Shown one piece after another: positions 32,190 to 41,115 of a stretch of DNA of 64,000 nt. The notes beneath the pieces were generated by a model. It saw nothing but the letters and a program-made list of their open reading frames with translations. It ran no database searches and was not told the origin of the DNA. Position numbers and translations under genes: made by a program. The DNA comes from Ectothiorhodospiraceae bacterium BW-2. Its GTDB lineage: Bacteria > Pseudomonadota > Gammaproteobacteria > Thiohalomonadales > Thiohalomonadaceae. The stretch covers positions 3,124,071 through 3,188,070 of the forward strand of contig CP032507.1 of NCBI GenBank assembly GCA_008375315.1. Reading direction: 5' to 3'. Within the stretch, counting starts at the first letter, position 1. Each line of letters begins with the position of its first letter.

Positions 32190-33577
32190 TTAATTGATGA
32201 GTCGAATCTGGCAGGGGCGCCCGGTGAGTTGGGCTAATTTCGTTACCGACAGTTTTCGTTCAGTCATAACGGCAATCATCTTTCCCCAGATGCGCTTTAA
32301 GGTCATCTTCCCCTGCATAACACTTTGAAATGTCTTGCTAAATACCAGTAACTGATTGATGATGTGAGCTATTTGCAAGCACTGGTAGTAATTCTTGGTC
32401 GCCAGATAACTCACCCGTGAAAATTTGTGCTCTAATGCATATCCATGATTTTTTTGGGTATTAAAGCCTTCGTTCTCTATTTTCCAGCGTAAGCGTCCGG
32501 TACGGCTCAATTCCGGTGCCGTATTCCAGTTGATGGGATAGGAGCTAATGTGAACGAACCGATTTTCAATTATCTGCCCCTCTTTGTCGGTGGTTGTCTC
32601 TATGCATTCCAGCCAGTGTAGTTTCACGCCATGATAGTCAATATCGTTAATCCATGTATAGTTTTGCTCAATGACATTATCCTGTTGCCGTAGAATGATT
32701 TTTCGTTGATTGCCGGATGTTAACTGGCACAAGGATTTAACCTCTTCCCAAACAGATGGCAGATTGCCATCCTTGAAGGTGACTATCCAGCCCCAACCAT
32801 ACTCTGAGCAAATTTCGAAGAATCCCTGATAAGGATAGAGTCCATCGGCAACCAGACAGATGGGTAGACGCGGAAACGCCGATTTCAACTTTTTTGCTAG
32901 GCGTTTGAATGCCTTACGCTCACAATCCTGTTTGTCATAGTTGCCCTCTTCGGGGTTTTCCAGCCACTCTGTGGCAATGGAGATGGCGAAGCCGTTAGCG
33001 GTAATCAGTTTGGCCTCTAAAACCATGTTATGCCAGCTACTTTTACCGCTGCTGTAGTCTTTGTGCAGCGCCTGTTCATGGGGACACTCTGTAAAACTAT
33101 GAATCCCGCTCGCATCCACCGCAATGACAAACCATTCACCAAACAGCCGTTGATTGTGGAATATCTTCTTTTTCAACAGCGCCCTAACCATGGATTGAGT
33201 CAGTTTTTGCAGTTGATCCTCCGTGAGTTGTCGCATGACATTATCGACGGTATCCATATGAGGTAGCGGCATTTTGAACAACCGCTGGTAGTTTTTGCGA
33301 AAGCGTTTCTCTTCGCGCAGATTATTCATTTCATTACGAGAACCGGCTTTAAAGAGAAACATGGCAATGCAGGCCGTAATAAGAGCCGCCAAATCATAAT
33401 TAGTAGATGTCCGGCACTCATCCAGCTCTCTCATCTGCTCAAAGAGAGCAGGAAAGAAGTGTGTGATGGTCAGGTGGAGTTGATAGACGACATCTTTGCG
33501 CTGTAATTTACGTTTATTCCGATTCTTTTTTTAGACCGGACGGATTGGTTCGAAGCTGATTTTCGTGCAGTTGACAT
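32190..33577 (-). CDS. DDE transposase, apparently needing a -1 frameshift
   Basis: The main frame runs 33434-32190 (414 residues from its first ATG) and holds the catalytic acids in IAVDASGIHS, LVADGLYPYQ and WKIENEGFNTQKNHGY. Coding sequence clearly continues upstream of 33434 (KRKLQRKDVVYQLHL is typical transposase N-terminus), with no start before a stop at 33533. In another frame an ATG at 33577 has an excellent AGAGG ribosome site and reads MSTARKSASNQSVRSKK up to a run of seven A (33532-33526 on the minus strand). A -1 shift on this run joins both frames into a protein of about 461 residues. Programmed shifting on A runs is common in insertion sequences. A simple inactivating indel is the alternative. 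Confidence 0.85.
33526..33532 (-). promoter_or_regulatory. A7 slippery run, candidate -1 frameshift site
   Basis: Seven A followed by G on the coding strand of the transposase. In the frame of the ATG at 33577 it is read AAA AAA AGA; a -1 slip gives AAG AAT CGG and enters the long transposase frame. Confidence 0.6.
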
Positions 33578-33680
33578 GCGGTTACCTCTCAAAATTGGAG
33601 ATATATGGGCTATTTTTGCTGGAAAAAATAATTTTTTTGCCAATGTAAGTTTATGAAGTTAGTCGGTTATGGAGCTGCCC

Positions 33681-33691
33681 CTGAATTGCTG
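33681..33691 (-). repeat. Right terminal inverted repeat of the insertion sequence
   Basis: CTGAATTGCTG on the plus strand, the exact inverse of the left end. It is followed at once by the duplicated target GCGCGAGT. Confidence 0.88.
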
Positions 33692-33699
33692 GCGCGAGT
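33692..33699 (+). repeat. Right 8-bp target site duplication
   Basis: GCGCGAGT, identical to 31988-31995. The original coding frame of the interrupted gene resumes from here. Confidence 0.85.
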
Positions 33700-34505
33700 C
33701 AAGACTCATGTGGCGTTAGGGCTCTCTAGGCGAGAGCTGCACAATACGATTGACACCTTGGTTGAGAATGTCCAGCTCAATGAAGAGTTAGAGCAGATAA
33801 AAAATACGAATCTAAAGCGTCCCCTCGCTAGTGTGCTACAGCTAGCTGAGTCGCTGCAGAGTAATCCGGCAGTCGGTTTTGAGCCGAAAGAGAGTATCGG
33901 TCTCATTCACAACGCCGCCTACGAGATGCTAGGGCTAATTAACCAATCGCAGGATCTGCTGCTGATTGAGCGGGGAGAGTATCAGTTTCAACCAGAGCAG
34001 ATCAGTTTAACCGAAATTACCTTTAAGGCGGTCTTTCAGGTAAGGCGCACTTTACAGCGTGAACAGGGGGGAGAGCAGGCTAAAGTCGAGTTTCAGGCTC
34101 CCGATGAGCGCATTATGGGGTGGGGGGAGTCGCTGCTCTGTTACTCGATGATAGAGAATCTGCTGTGGAATGGCCTAGTGTTAAGTGGTAGCTCGAACCA
34201 AGTGAAGGTGGAGATCGCTAAGAGCGAAGAGAGCAAGATCGTGTTGAATGTCTCGTTCCCTGCCCAGCTATCGGATAGAGAGCAGCAGGCGCTATTTGAG
34301 AGATCGGCAGGTGCGATGAGTCTCGGTATCGGGCGTCGTGGCGGGGCCTATATCGCCTGTAAGATGGCGCAGCTACACCAAGGGGAGCTCACCTTCAGTC
34401 AAGAGGGGGGGAGTGGGCGATTTGAGTTGGCGTTGCCGCAAGATCGCTCTACTGACATGCGTATGTCGTTAGACCGTTCCGTCGGCAATTGATCGTTATC
34501 ATCGT

Positions 34506-34535
34506 AGAGGGCAGGCCCCTGTGCCTGCCCTCTTT
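34506..34535 (+). terminator. Rho-independent terminator of the signalling operon
   Basis: AGAGGGCAGGC (34506-34516) pairs perfectly over 11 bases with GCCTGCCCTCT (34523-34533). The six-base loop and a following TTTAATTTT tail fit a terminator for the plus-strand operon ending at 34492. Confidence 0.88.
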
Positions 34536-34569
34536 AATTTTAGCTGCTTAAAACAGTTTCGGTGGAGTT

Positions 34570-34845
34570 TTAGAAACGGCGGCGCTGCTGCTGCGGCTTA
34601 GAGCCTTTAGGCAGTGCTTGGTTAACTTTGATAGCGCGACCACTAATCTGCTTGCCATTTAGGGCTTTAATAGCACCATCGGCTTCAGAGTTATTGGGCA
34701 TCTCAATAAAACCAAATCCTTTGGAGCGGCCGGTTTGTCTATCCATGATAACCGTCGCACTGGCGACCTCACCAAATTCGGTAAACATATCCTGAAGCTC
34801 TTCATCAGAGATACTGTACGCCAGATTGCCTATGTAAATATTCAT
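34570..34845 (-). CDS. Small RRM-type RNA-binding protein
   Basis: A 91-residue protein made of a single RNA recognition motif. RNP2 is IYIGNL at residues 3-8 and RNP1 is KGFGFIEM near residues 43-50, followed by a short basic/glutamine tail ending QQQRRRF. This is the standard layout of bacterial glycine-poor RRM proteins, several of which are cold- or stress-induced; the RNA targets are unknown. It is a single gene on the minus strand with its own upstream region of about 245 bases shared with the divergent efflux operon. Confidence 0.95.
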   Translation of the reverse strand: MNIYIGNLAYSISDEELQDMFTEFGEVASATVIMDRQTGRSKGFGFIEMPNNSEADGAIKALNGKQISGRAIKVNQALPKGSKPQQQRRRF

Positions 34846-35044
34846 GTATGCATTTTCCTAAATAAAAGATCGTGACCTGATAAAACTAACGCGCACACGC
34901 AAAAATCCAGAGTCACAAATTTGTTGCGGGTGATTAGCCGGACATGGCCAATAGGGGTGATTCGCTACCGAAGCGGTGACAGAATCGAAACTGGAGAGGG
35001 TGGGTCTCATCTATCCTCTTAAATCAATGAAGGTGGCCTAAACA

Positions 35045-35074
35045 TTAGTGATTCGGGCTCAATGGCGATACAAT
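35045..35074 (+). promoter_or_regulatory. Possible sigma-70 promoter of the RND efflux operon
   Basis: A TACAAT box at 35069-35074 resembles a good -10 element. The -35 (TTAGTG at 35045-35050, spacer 18) is poor. The start would be near 35081. Confidence 0.4.
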
Positions 35075-35136
35075 AGCACTTTCGAGCTGCAATGCAAACG
35101 GTTTTACCAACATATATTTTTTTAGGGGTCACAACG

Positions 35137-36360
35137 GTGGTGTCATCTTCAGTCAGAATTACGCTTATCGGGGTTATTGCTCTCCTCTGGGGGTGTCAAC
35201 AGGGGGCGCAACCTGAGGCGGTTGATGGGGCCGCGCCGCCACCGGTGGCCGTCACGCTGCTACAGGTTAAGGCCGACGATATCGATGTTGAGTATGAGTT
35301 TGTCGGCCAAGTCGATGCGTCGCTTGAGGTGGAGGTTCGCAGTCGGGTCGCGGCGGTGGTTGAGCAGATTCACTTTAGCGAAGGGGGGAGGGTGGAGGCC
35401 GGAGAGCTGCTATTTACCCTCGATGATGCGCCGTTTCAGGCCGCCCTTGAGCAGACGCTAGCTGCCCTAGAGAGCGCAAAAGCCCAAAAATTATCGGCTC
35501 AAGCGCAGCTAAATAAGGCTAGGCGCGATCTGAATCGGGTCGCTCCGCTCACCTCACAGCAGGTGTTGAGTCAAAATCAGCAAGATGATGCCACCTCGGC
35601 GGTCGAAATGGCTACCGCGCAGCTAGCGGTAGCCGAAGCGGCGATTAAACAGGCGGAGGCTAATTTGCAAACGGCGCGAATCAATCTCGACTATACCCGC
35701 ATCAAAGCGCCGGTCAGTGGCACCATTGGCCGTCTGCAGCAGGATAGAGGGACGCTAGTCCAAGCGGGTGGAGCGACACTGCTAGTGACGATAGCTCAAA
35801 TCGATCCGATCCATATCAATTTTGGTATTCCAGAAAATAGCTGGGTAACGCTACAGCAGCAGCTACAGAGCGGCGAGCTACAGCTACACACTGAGGGCTT
35901 CTCGGTGCGGGTAAAGGGGGAGGAGAGCCTCGCTACTAGCGGTAAGCTCGATTTTCAGGACTATAAGATCGACGCGAAAAGCGGTAACTTCGCGATGCGG
36001 GCGACACTGCCTAACTCCACCTATCAGCTCTTTCCGGGGCAGTTTGTGCGGGTTGTGTTGCAGGGGGGATATCGTGGCGCCGCGCTGGCGGTGCCACAAC
36101 GAGCGGTACTCGATGGCCCGGGGGGGAAATATCTCTATCTGGCCGTCTCAGGTGAGGGGGGTGGCCTTATCGCCGAACAGCGACCGATTACCCTAGGAGA
36201 GTGGGTCGATGCCGACCAGGGGGGGGAGAACTACTGGATAGTCACCTCAGGCTTAGCACCGGGGGATCGAGTCGTGGTGGATGGCGTGGCGCGAATCTTC
36301 TATCCGGGGGCACCTCTGGCGGCTACCGCTGAACTTCATGAGGGTGGGGCGAAGTTATGA
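35137..36360 (+). CDS. RND efflux periplasmic adaptor lipoprotein (MFP)
   Basis: Membrane-fusion protein of a tripartite RND pump, 407 residues. From the GTG at 35137 it starts with a short lipoprotein signal (ITLIGVIALLWGC, Cys near residue 20), so it should be anchored to the inner membrane facing the periplasm. The usual order follows: beta-barrel/lipoyl half (VEVRSRVAAVVEQIHFSEGG near 65-85), a long alpha-helical hairpin rich in Ala and Gln (110-190), the second lipoyl half (TRIKAPVSGTIGRL) and the beta-barrel with FPGQFVRVVLQG. An AGGGG site eight bases upstream supports this start. An in-frame ATG at 35092 would add 15 residues but is close to the predicted transcription start. Its stop overlaps the pump gene by four bases. 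Confidence 0.93.
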   Translation: MVSSSVRITLIGVIALLWGCQQGAQPEAVDGAAPPPVAVTLLQVKADDIDVEYEFVGQVDASLEVEVRSRVAAVVEQIHFSEGGRVEAGELLFTLDDAPFQAALEQTLAALESAKAQKLSAQAQLNKARRDLNRVAPLTSQQVLSQNQQDDATSAVEMATAQLAVAEAAIKQAEANLQTARINLDYTRIKAPVSGTIGRLQQDRGTLVQAGGATLLVTIAQIDPIHINFGIPENSWVTLQQQLQSGELQLHTEGFSVRVKGEESLATSGKLDFQDYKIDAKSGNFAMRATLPNSTYQLFPGQFVRVVLQGGYRGAALAVPQRAVLDGPGGKYLYLAVSGEGGGLIAEQRPITLGEWVDADQGGENYWIVTSGLAPGDRVVVDGVARIFYPGAPLAATAELHEGGAKL

Positions 36361-39300
36361 TCGCCCGTTTTTTTATCGATCGCCCCACCTTTGCCTTTGT
36401 GCTCTCGATTTTTATTATGCTAGCAGGGTTAGCGGCGCTTAAAGTATTGCCGATTGCGCAATATCCCGAGATCGCCCCGCCGGTGGTGCAGGTGACGGCG
36501 ATCTATCCTGGTGCCTCAGCCGACGTGGTCGAACAGAGTGTCGCCGCGCCGCTAGAGAGTGCGATTAACGGCGTTGAGGGGATGATCTATATCGCCTCGA
36601 CCTCTACCTCTAATGGGACGGTGACGATTTCGGTGACCTTTGATATAGGTACCGATATCGATAAGGCAGCGCAAAGTGTCAATAATCGGGTTAAGCAGGT
36701 TGAGGCGCGACTGCCGCCGGAGGTGCGCCGCCAAGGGGTGGTCGTGGAGAAGGGGAGCTCCTCCTTTTTGCAGGTGGTCGCCTTCTACTCCGATAATGGG
36801 CGCTATGATGACATCTATGTCTCTAACTATGTCAAATTGACCCTTCTTGATGCGCTCAAGCGGATCCCGGGCACCACTAATGTGCAGATATTTGGTGCGA
36901 AAGATTATGCGATGCGGGTCTGGATTCAGCCCGATCGCATGACCCGCTACGGCATAACGGTAGAGGATATTGCCGCCGCAATCAATGAGCAAAACGCCCA
37001 ATTTGCCGCCGGTCGTATCGGTGAGAATCCGATTCGAGACGATCAGCAGCTAGTTTACAGTCTGACCACGGCAGGACGGATAAGCAGCGTGGCCGAATTT
37101 GAAGAGATCATTCTACGCACCAATCCCGATGGCAGCAGCCTACGGCTAAAGCAGGTGGCTCGCATTGAGCTTGGTTCAAAGGACTATAACTTTAACGGCC
37201 AGTATAACGGCAACTCAGCTGCGCTCGTCGGTATCTTTTTGCAACCGGGGGCCAACGCCCTAGCCGTTGCCGATGAGGTTAAACAGACCCTTAAGCAGTT
37301 AGCCGCGAGCTTTCCCCCCGAACTTCGTTACGCTATCGCTTACGATACTACCCGTTTTGTCGAGGTCTCGATTCGGGAGGTGGTGAAAACTTTGGCCGAA
37401 GCGATGTTACTGGTCTTTTTGGTGGTCTATCTCTTTTTGCAGAACTGGCGGGCGACCATTATTCCAACGCTAGCGGTACCGGTATCGCTGCTAGGCACCT
37501 TTGCCGGTTTGGTGGCGCTAGGCTACTCAATTAACACCTTAACGCTGTTCGGTATGGTGCTCTCTATTGGCATAGTGGTCGATGATGCGATTGTGGTGCT
37601 GGAGAATATTGAGCGCATTATGCACGAAGAGGGCAAAGCGCCCCATGAGGCGGCGGTTCAGGCGATGGAGGAGGTGAGCGGGCCGATTATCGCCATCGTG
37701 CTGGTGCTGGTGGCGGTCTTTGTGCCCATCGCCTTTTTGGGCGGGTTAGCCGGGGAGCTCTATCGTCAGTTCGCCGTGACAATTGCCATTTCGGTCTCTC
37801 TCTCCGGTGTCGTCGCACTGACGCTCACCCCCTCTCTTTGTGTCTATATTCTGCGCCATGAGCATAAAGAGAACCATCTGCTGTTTCGGCTCTTTAACCG
37901 CCTCTTTGCGTTAGCTACCCGTGGCTATCTCGCTGGGGTGAGCTTTATGCTCAAGCGGGTTATAGTGGCGCTGCTGCTGTTTGGAGCGATGGTGGGACTC
38001 ACCGCCCATCTGTGGATCACGACCCCTAGCTCACTGGTGCCGGAGGAGGATCAGGGGTTCTATATCGCCGCTGTCTATCTGCCCGACGGCGCGTCGCTCG
38101 CCCGTACCGATGAGGTAGTGAAAGAGGTGATTGCCGCTGTTCAGTCCAACCCTAATAACCAAGATGTGGTCTCCTTTGCCGGATTCGACTTTCTGGGGGG
38201 GGGCTATAAAAACAGCGCCGCAACGCTGTTTGTGACCCAAAAGCACTGGGATGAGCGCGATGTTTCGACGCAGTCGCTGGTGGGCGATCTGTTCATGAAG
38301 AGCGCCCACATTAATGAAGCACTGGTGCTGGCCTTTAATCCGCCGGCGATTTTTGGTCTCGGCAGTACCGGCGGGTTTGAGCTCTATATCCAAAATCGGG
38401 GCGAGAGCGATCCGGCCGCGCTGGCCGAAGCGATGCGGGCATTTCAGGGCGCGGCACAGCAAGATCCGCGTCTTGGGCGGGTCAACTCGCTTTGGCGTCC
38501 GGCCACACCGCAGCTCTTTGTTGAGGTCAATCGTGAGCGGGCGAAAGCGCTCGGGATCGACATAAATAGCGCCTTTAACGCCCTCGCGGCCTCTCTTGGT
38601 AGCTACTATGTCAACGACTTTAACCGCTTTGGCCGCGCCTGGCAGGTGATGATTGCTGCCGATAGTGACTATCGCGATAGACCGGCCGATATTGGCCATA
38701 TCCATCTGCGTAGCCGCGAGGGAACGATGGTGCCGCTGTCGGCCTTTGCGACTATCCGTTATAGCGCCGGCCCCGATACGCTAGAGCGGTTTAATAACCT
38801 ACCGGCAGTCAAGCTGTTTGGTGAGGCGGCTAGTGGCATCAGCTCCGGTCAAGCACTGGCGGCGGTGGGTGAGGTGGCCGCTAGTGCGCTCCCCCCCGGA
38901 TTTACTATCGACTGGAGTGGTGCCTCCTATCAGGAGAGCCGCAGCGAAAACAGCTCACTACTAGCGTTAGGGATGGCGGTGGTGATGGTGTTTCTGATTT
39001 TAGCAGCGCTTTACGAACGCTGGTCGCTACCGCTGTCGGTGCTGCTAGCGCTGCCGTTTGGCACCTTTGGGGCGCTAGCTGCGGTCTGGTTACGAGACTA
39101 TAGTAACGATGTCTATTTTCAAATTGGCCTGGTCACGCTGCTGGGGTTGGCGGCTAAAAATGCGATTTTGATTGTGGAGTATGCGCTGTTAAAATATCAG
39201 CAGGGGTGGCAGAGCATCGCGGCGGCGAAAGAGGCGGCTCGATTGCGCTTTCGGCCGGTGATTATGACCTCGCTGGCCTTTATCCTCGGGGTGTTGCCGT

Positions 39301-39446
39301 TGGCTATCTCAACCGGTGCTGGCGCTGGAGCACGACAGTCGGTCGGTACCGGGGTGATGGGGGGGATGCTGGCCGCGACCTTTTTAGCGCTCTTTTTTGT
39401 ACCACTCTTTTTTAAGCTGTTAGTGGGACGGGGCGATCGCCCCTAA
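36357..39446 (+). CDS. RND multidrug efflux pump, AcrB-like inner-membrane subunit
   Basis: Proton-driven exporter of 1029 residues with 12 membrane spans and two large periplasmic loops, the hydrophobe/amphiphile (HAE1) type. Proton-relay residues are present: the Asp pair in GIVVDDAIVVLENIER (TM4) and the Lys in LAAKNAILIVEY (TM10). The N-terminus MIARFFIDRPTFAFVLSI is characteristic. The pump gene overlaps the adaptor gene by four bases. No outer-membrane channel belongs to this operon, so it may borrow the TolC protein encoded at 44049 or another one. A run of nine G at 38195-38203 lies in a Gly-Gly-Gly loop. Convergent with fleQ, 14 bases apart. Confidence 0.97.
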   Translation: MIARFFIDRPTFAFVLSIFIMLAGLAALKVLPIAQYPEIAPPVVQVTAIYPGASADVVEQSVAAPLESAINGVEGMIYIASTSTSNGTVTISVTFDIGTDIDKAAQSVNNRVKQVEARLPPEVRRQGVVVEKGSSSFLQVVAFYSDNGRYDDIYVSNYVKLTLLDALKRIPGTTNVQIFGAKDYAMRVWIQPDRMTRYGITVEDIAAAINEQNAQFAAGRIGENPIRDDQQLVYSLTTAGRISSVAEFEEIILRTNPDGSSLRLKQVARIELGSKDYNFNGQYNGNSAALVGIFLQPGANALAVADEVKQTLKQLAASFPPELRYAIAYDTTRFVEVSIREVVKTLAEAMLLVFLVVYLFLQNWRATIIPTLAVPVSLLGTFAGLVALGYSINTLTLFGMVLSIGIVVDDAIVVLENIERIMHEEGKAPHEAAVQAMEEVSGPIIAIVLVLVAVFVPIAFLGGLAGELYRQFAVTIAISVSLSGVVALTLTPSLCVYILRHEHKENHLLFRLFNRLFALATRGYLAGVSFMLKRVIVALLLFGAMVGLTAHLWITTPSSLVPEEDQGFYIAAVYLPDGASLARTDEVVKEVIAAVQSNPNNQDVVSFAGFDFLGGGYKNSAATLFVTQKHWDERDVSTQSLVGDLFMKSAHINEALVLAFNPPAIFGLGSTGGFELYIQNRGESDPAALAEAMRAFQGAAQQDPRLGRVNSLWRPATPQLFVEVNRERAKALGIDINSAFNALAASLGSYYVNDFNRFGRAWQVMIAADSDYRDRPADIGHIHLRSREGTMVPLSAFATIRYSAGPDTLERFNNLPAVKLFGEAASGISSGQALAAVGEVAASALPPGFTIDWSGASYQESRSENSSLLALGMAVVMVFLILAALYERWSLPLSVLLALPFGTFGALAAVWLRDYSNDVYFQIGLVTLLGLAAKNAILIVEYALLKYQQGWQSIAAAKEAARLRFRPVIMTSLAFILGVLPLAISTGAGAGARQSVGTGVMGGMLAATFLALFFVPLFFKLLVGRGDRP

Positions 39447-39460
39447 CCGAGCCACCTCAC

Positions 39461-40870
39461 CTAAGCGGTATGAATATCGTATTTGCGCAGCTTTTCCACT
39501 AGGGTCGTTCGTCGTAGCTGTAATAGCTGTGCCGCTTGACTCACTACCTGCTGACTACGCTCCATCGCCTGTAGAATGAGCGACTTTTCGATGTAGGCTA
39601 GATGCTCTTTCAGATTCAGCCCCTCCTCCGGCAGATGGGTTGCCGATTGCAGTTCGCGACTCTGTTCAAGCGACTCACCCTCATCGGCCTCAGCCTCTAG
39701 CGCCGAGGGGGAGGGGAGGGGGGGCTGGTCGCTTAAATCGATCTCTTCGGCTTGATATTTGGGGGGGAGATCGCCGTAATCGACAATGCCGTTAGGGTAG
39801 ATAATGGTTAAGCGCTCAATCAGATTGGCCAGTTCGCGCACATTGCCAGGCCAAGGGTAGTGCTGTAGCGAGAGCAGCGCCGGCTCGGTTAACTTAATCC
39901 CCTCTCGCCCCTCCTGCTCTAGGCGGCTGATTAACTCATGCGCGAGTAGGGGAATATCTTCAACCCGCTCCCTCAGTGCGGGGATCTCGATAGGAAAGAC
40001 ATTGAGCCGAAAGAAGAGATCTTCACGAAAGGTGCCATCACGAATATTCTGCTCTAAGTTACGATGGGTCGCCGCCACGACCCGTACATTGGCCTGAAGG
40101 GTCTTGCTGCTACCGACCCGCTCAAAAGTGCGCTCTTGGAGTACCCGCAGCAGCTTAACCTGCATCGGTAGCGGCATATCGCCAATTTCGTCCAAAAATA
40201 GCGTGCCGCCGTGGGCTATCTCAAACCGCCCCTGTCGAGAGGTGAGCGCTCCGGTAAAGGCCCCCTTTTCGTGGCCAAACAGTTCGCTCTCTAATAGCTC
40301 CCCCGGAATAGCGCCGCAGTTAACCGGCACAAAGGGGGCATCCTGACGCGAAGAGAGGTAGTGCAGACTGCTAGCGACAACCTCTTTGCCTGTCCCCGAC
40401 TCACCGAGAATCAGCACATTCGCTTCAGTATCGGCGACCTGTTCGATGAGGCGGCGCACAAGTGACATAGCGCGACTAGAGCCGATTAATATCTGCCGTA
40501 AGAGAGGATTAGACTCCTGTTTCTCCGTCCCGCAGAAGAGTTCAGCACGGTGCAGCGCGACAATGAGCCGACTTAGACCAAACGGGTAGTGGACTTCGAC
40601 TAGCGGCTTAAAATGGCTGAGTGATTGGCTCTGCTCCTCAACAATCGCGATCATCGGGCTCTGATTAAACCGACTAGCGACAGCCGCTTCAAAGGTGGTT
40701 AGCTGTGTCACTAACAGCGGTTGCTGCACAAATAGCACTACCGGCTCGTGGTTCGGTAGCGTTAGCGCTAGTTCGTAGCCACAGAGTACTGCCTCGTAGC
40801 CTAAAATGCGTAATAGCTGCTGTAACGACAGCGTAATCTCTTCCGATTCACCTACAATTAAAATATTCAC
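39461..40870 (-). CDS. fleQ: FleQ-type sigma-54-dependent transcriptional regulator
   Basis: AAA+ enhancer-binding protein of 469 residues. The N-terminal receiver-like domain (1-125) lacks a phospho-acceptor Asp at the end of strand 3 (VVLFVQQPL), as in FleQ. The central AAA+ domain has Walker A GESGTGKE, the sigma-54 contact loop GAFTGA and Walker [20 protein letters not shown]. The C-terminal helix-turn-helix matches FleQ closely, with [23 protein letters not shown]. In Pseudomonas FleQ binds c-di-GMP and switches between flagellar and biofilm/adhesin genes. The LFRS motif used there reads LLRQ here, keeping the Arg. No flagellar genes are in the window. The gene is divergent from the channel/type I secretion operon, a plausible target, which is an inference. 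Confidence 0.88.
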   Translation of the reverse strand: MNILIVGESEEITLSLQQLLRILGYEAVLCGYELALTLPNHEPVVLFVQQPLLVTQLTTFEAAVASRFNQSPMIAIVEEQSQSLSHFKPLVEVHYPFGLSRLIVALHRAELFCGTEKQESNPLLRQILIGSSRAMSLVRRLIEQVADTEANVLILGESGTGKEVVASSLHYLSSRQDAPFVPVNCGAIPGELLESELFGHEKGAFTGALTSRQGRFEIAHGGTLFLDEIGDMPLPMQVKLLRVLQERTFERVGSSKTLQANVRVVAATHRNLEQNIRDGTFREDLFFRLNVFPIEIPALRERVEDIPLLAHELISRLEQEGREGIKLTEPALLSLQHYPWPGNVRELANLIERLTIIYPNGIVDYGDLPPKYQAEEIDLSDQPPLPSPSALEAEADEGESLEQSRELQSATHLPEEGLNLKEHLAYIEKSLILQAMERSQQVVSQAAQLLQLRRTTLVEKLRKYDIHTA

Positions 40871-41115
40871 GCTGGCTCCCCGACCTGCCCTGACCTATTT
40901 ATTTGACCGACCGCAACCATGTCAAATTTTTGGCAGTATATTGTGCGAAACAGGCGCTCAGGGCAAGGTTTTTTTGTGCCTTCTTCGACAAGGGGCTTGT
41001 TTGTTGCCAATGAGTGTGTGTAAGATCGCGGTCTTTATGCTGGCTGTCAGGTCGTTCCCCCATCATCGGAATCGGTTTGGATAGATTGCCCCCTAGACAA
41101 CAACAGGAGTGGTTG

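Larger units (their letters stand above)
31996..33691 (-). mobile_element. Insertion sequence with DDE transposase, 1696 bp
   Basis: The element is bounded by inverted ends CAGCAATTCAG (31996-32006) and its complement (33681-33691). Similarity continues imperfectly for about 26 bases on each side. Eight-base direct duplications flank it. It carries one transposase on the minus strand. About 190 bases at the left end are non-coding and contain a weak hairpin around 32070-32095. Base composition is more AT-rich than the neighbouring genes. Ends, duplication length and the transposase suggest an IS4-like DDE element, but I cannot name the family with certainty. Intact ends and exact duplications indicate a recent insertion. 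Confidence 0.92.
33653..34492 (+). pseudogene. 3' part of the IS-interrupted signalling gene (dimerisation and ATPase region)
   Basis: Second half of the gene begun at 31295. From 33700 it continues the receiver end (VKTHVALGLSRRELH), then a coiled-coil region and a histidine-kinase-like two-helix region (residues about 45-115 of this frame) without a recognisable phospho-His. A degenerate HATPase domain follows, with MIENLLWNGLVLS as the N-box equivalent and SLGIGRRGGAYIACKMAQLHQG in the glycine-rich part. An ATG at 33653 inside the right end of the insertion sequence is in frame, so a separate ATPase polypeptide of 279 residues could still be made, although no good ribosome site is seen. 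A strong hairpin terminator lies 14 bases after the stop. Confidence 0.8.

Noticed and set aside
38195-38203. G9 tract in the RND pump as a phase-variation site
   Set aside because: It encodes a normal Gly-Gly-Gly loop in a conserved pump; nine bases in this G-tract-rich genome is weak evidence.
38031-38705. Minus-strand open frame of 224 codons inside the RND pump gene
   Set aside because: Fully inside a conserved, correctly framed AcrB-like gene; the composition has no protein-like domain pattern.
40931-40946. Sigma-54-like TGGCAG and TTGTGC boxes upstream of the channel/secretion operon
   Set aside because: The GG to GC spacing is one base too long and the second box does not match TTGC, so it is not claimed despite the FleQ neighbour.
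41014-41115. ATG-initiated N-terminal extension of the MscS fusion
   Set aside because: No ribosome site; the extension is not signal-like, and the ATG at 41116 has AGGAG at proper distance directly before a membrane anchor.
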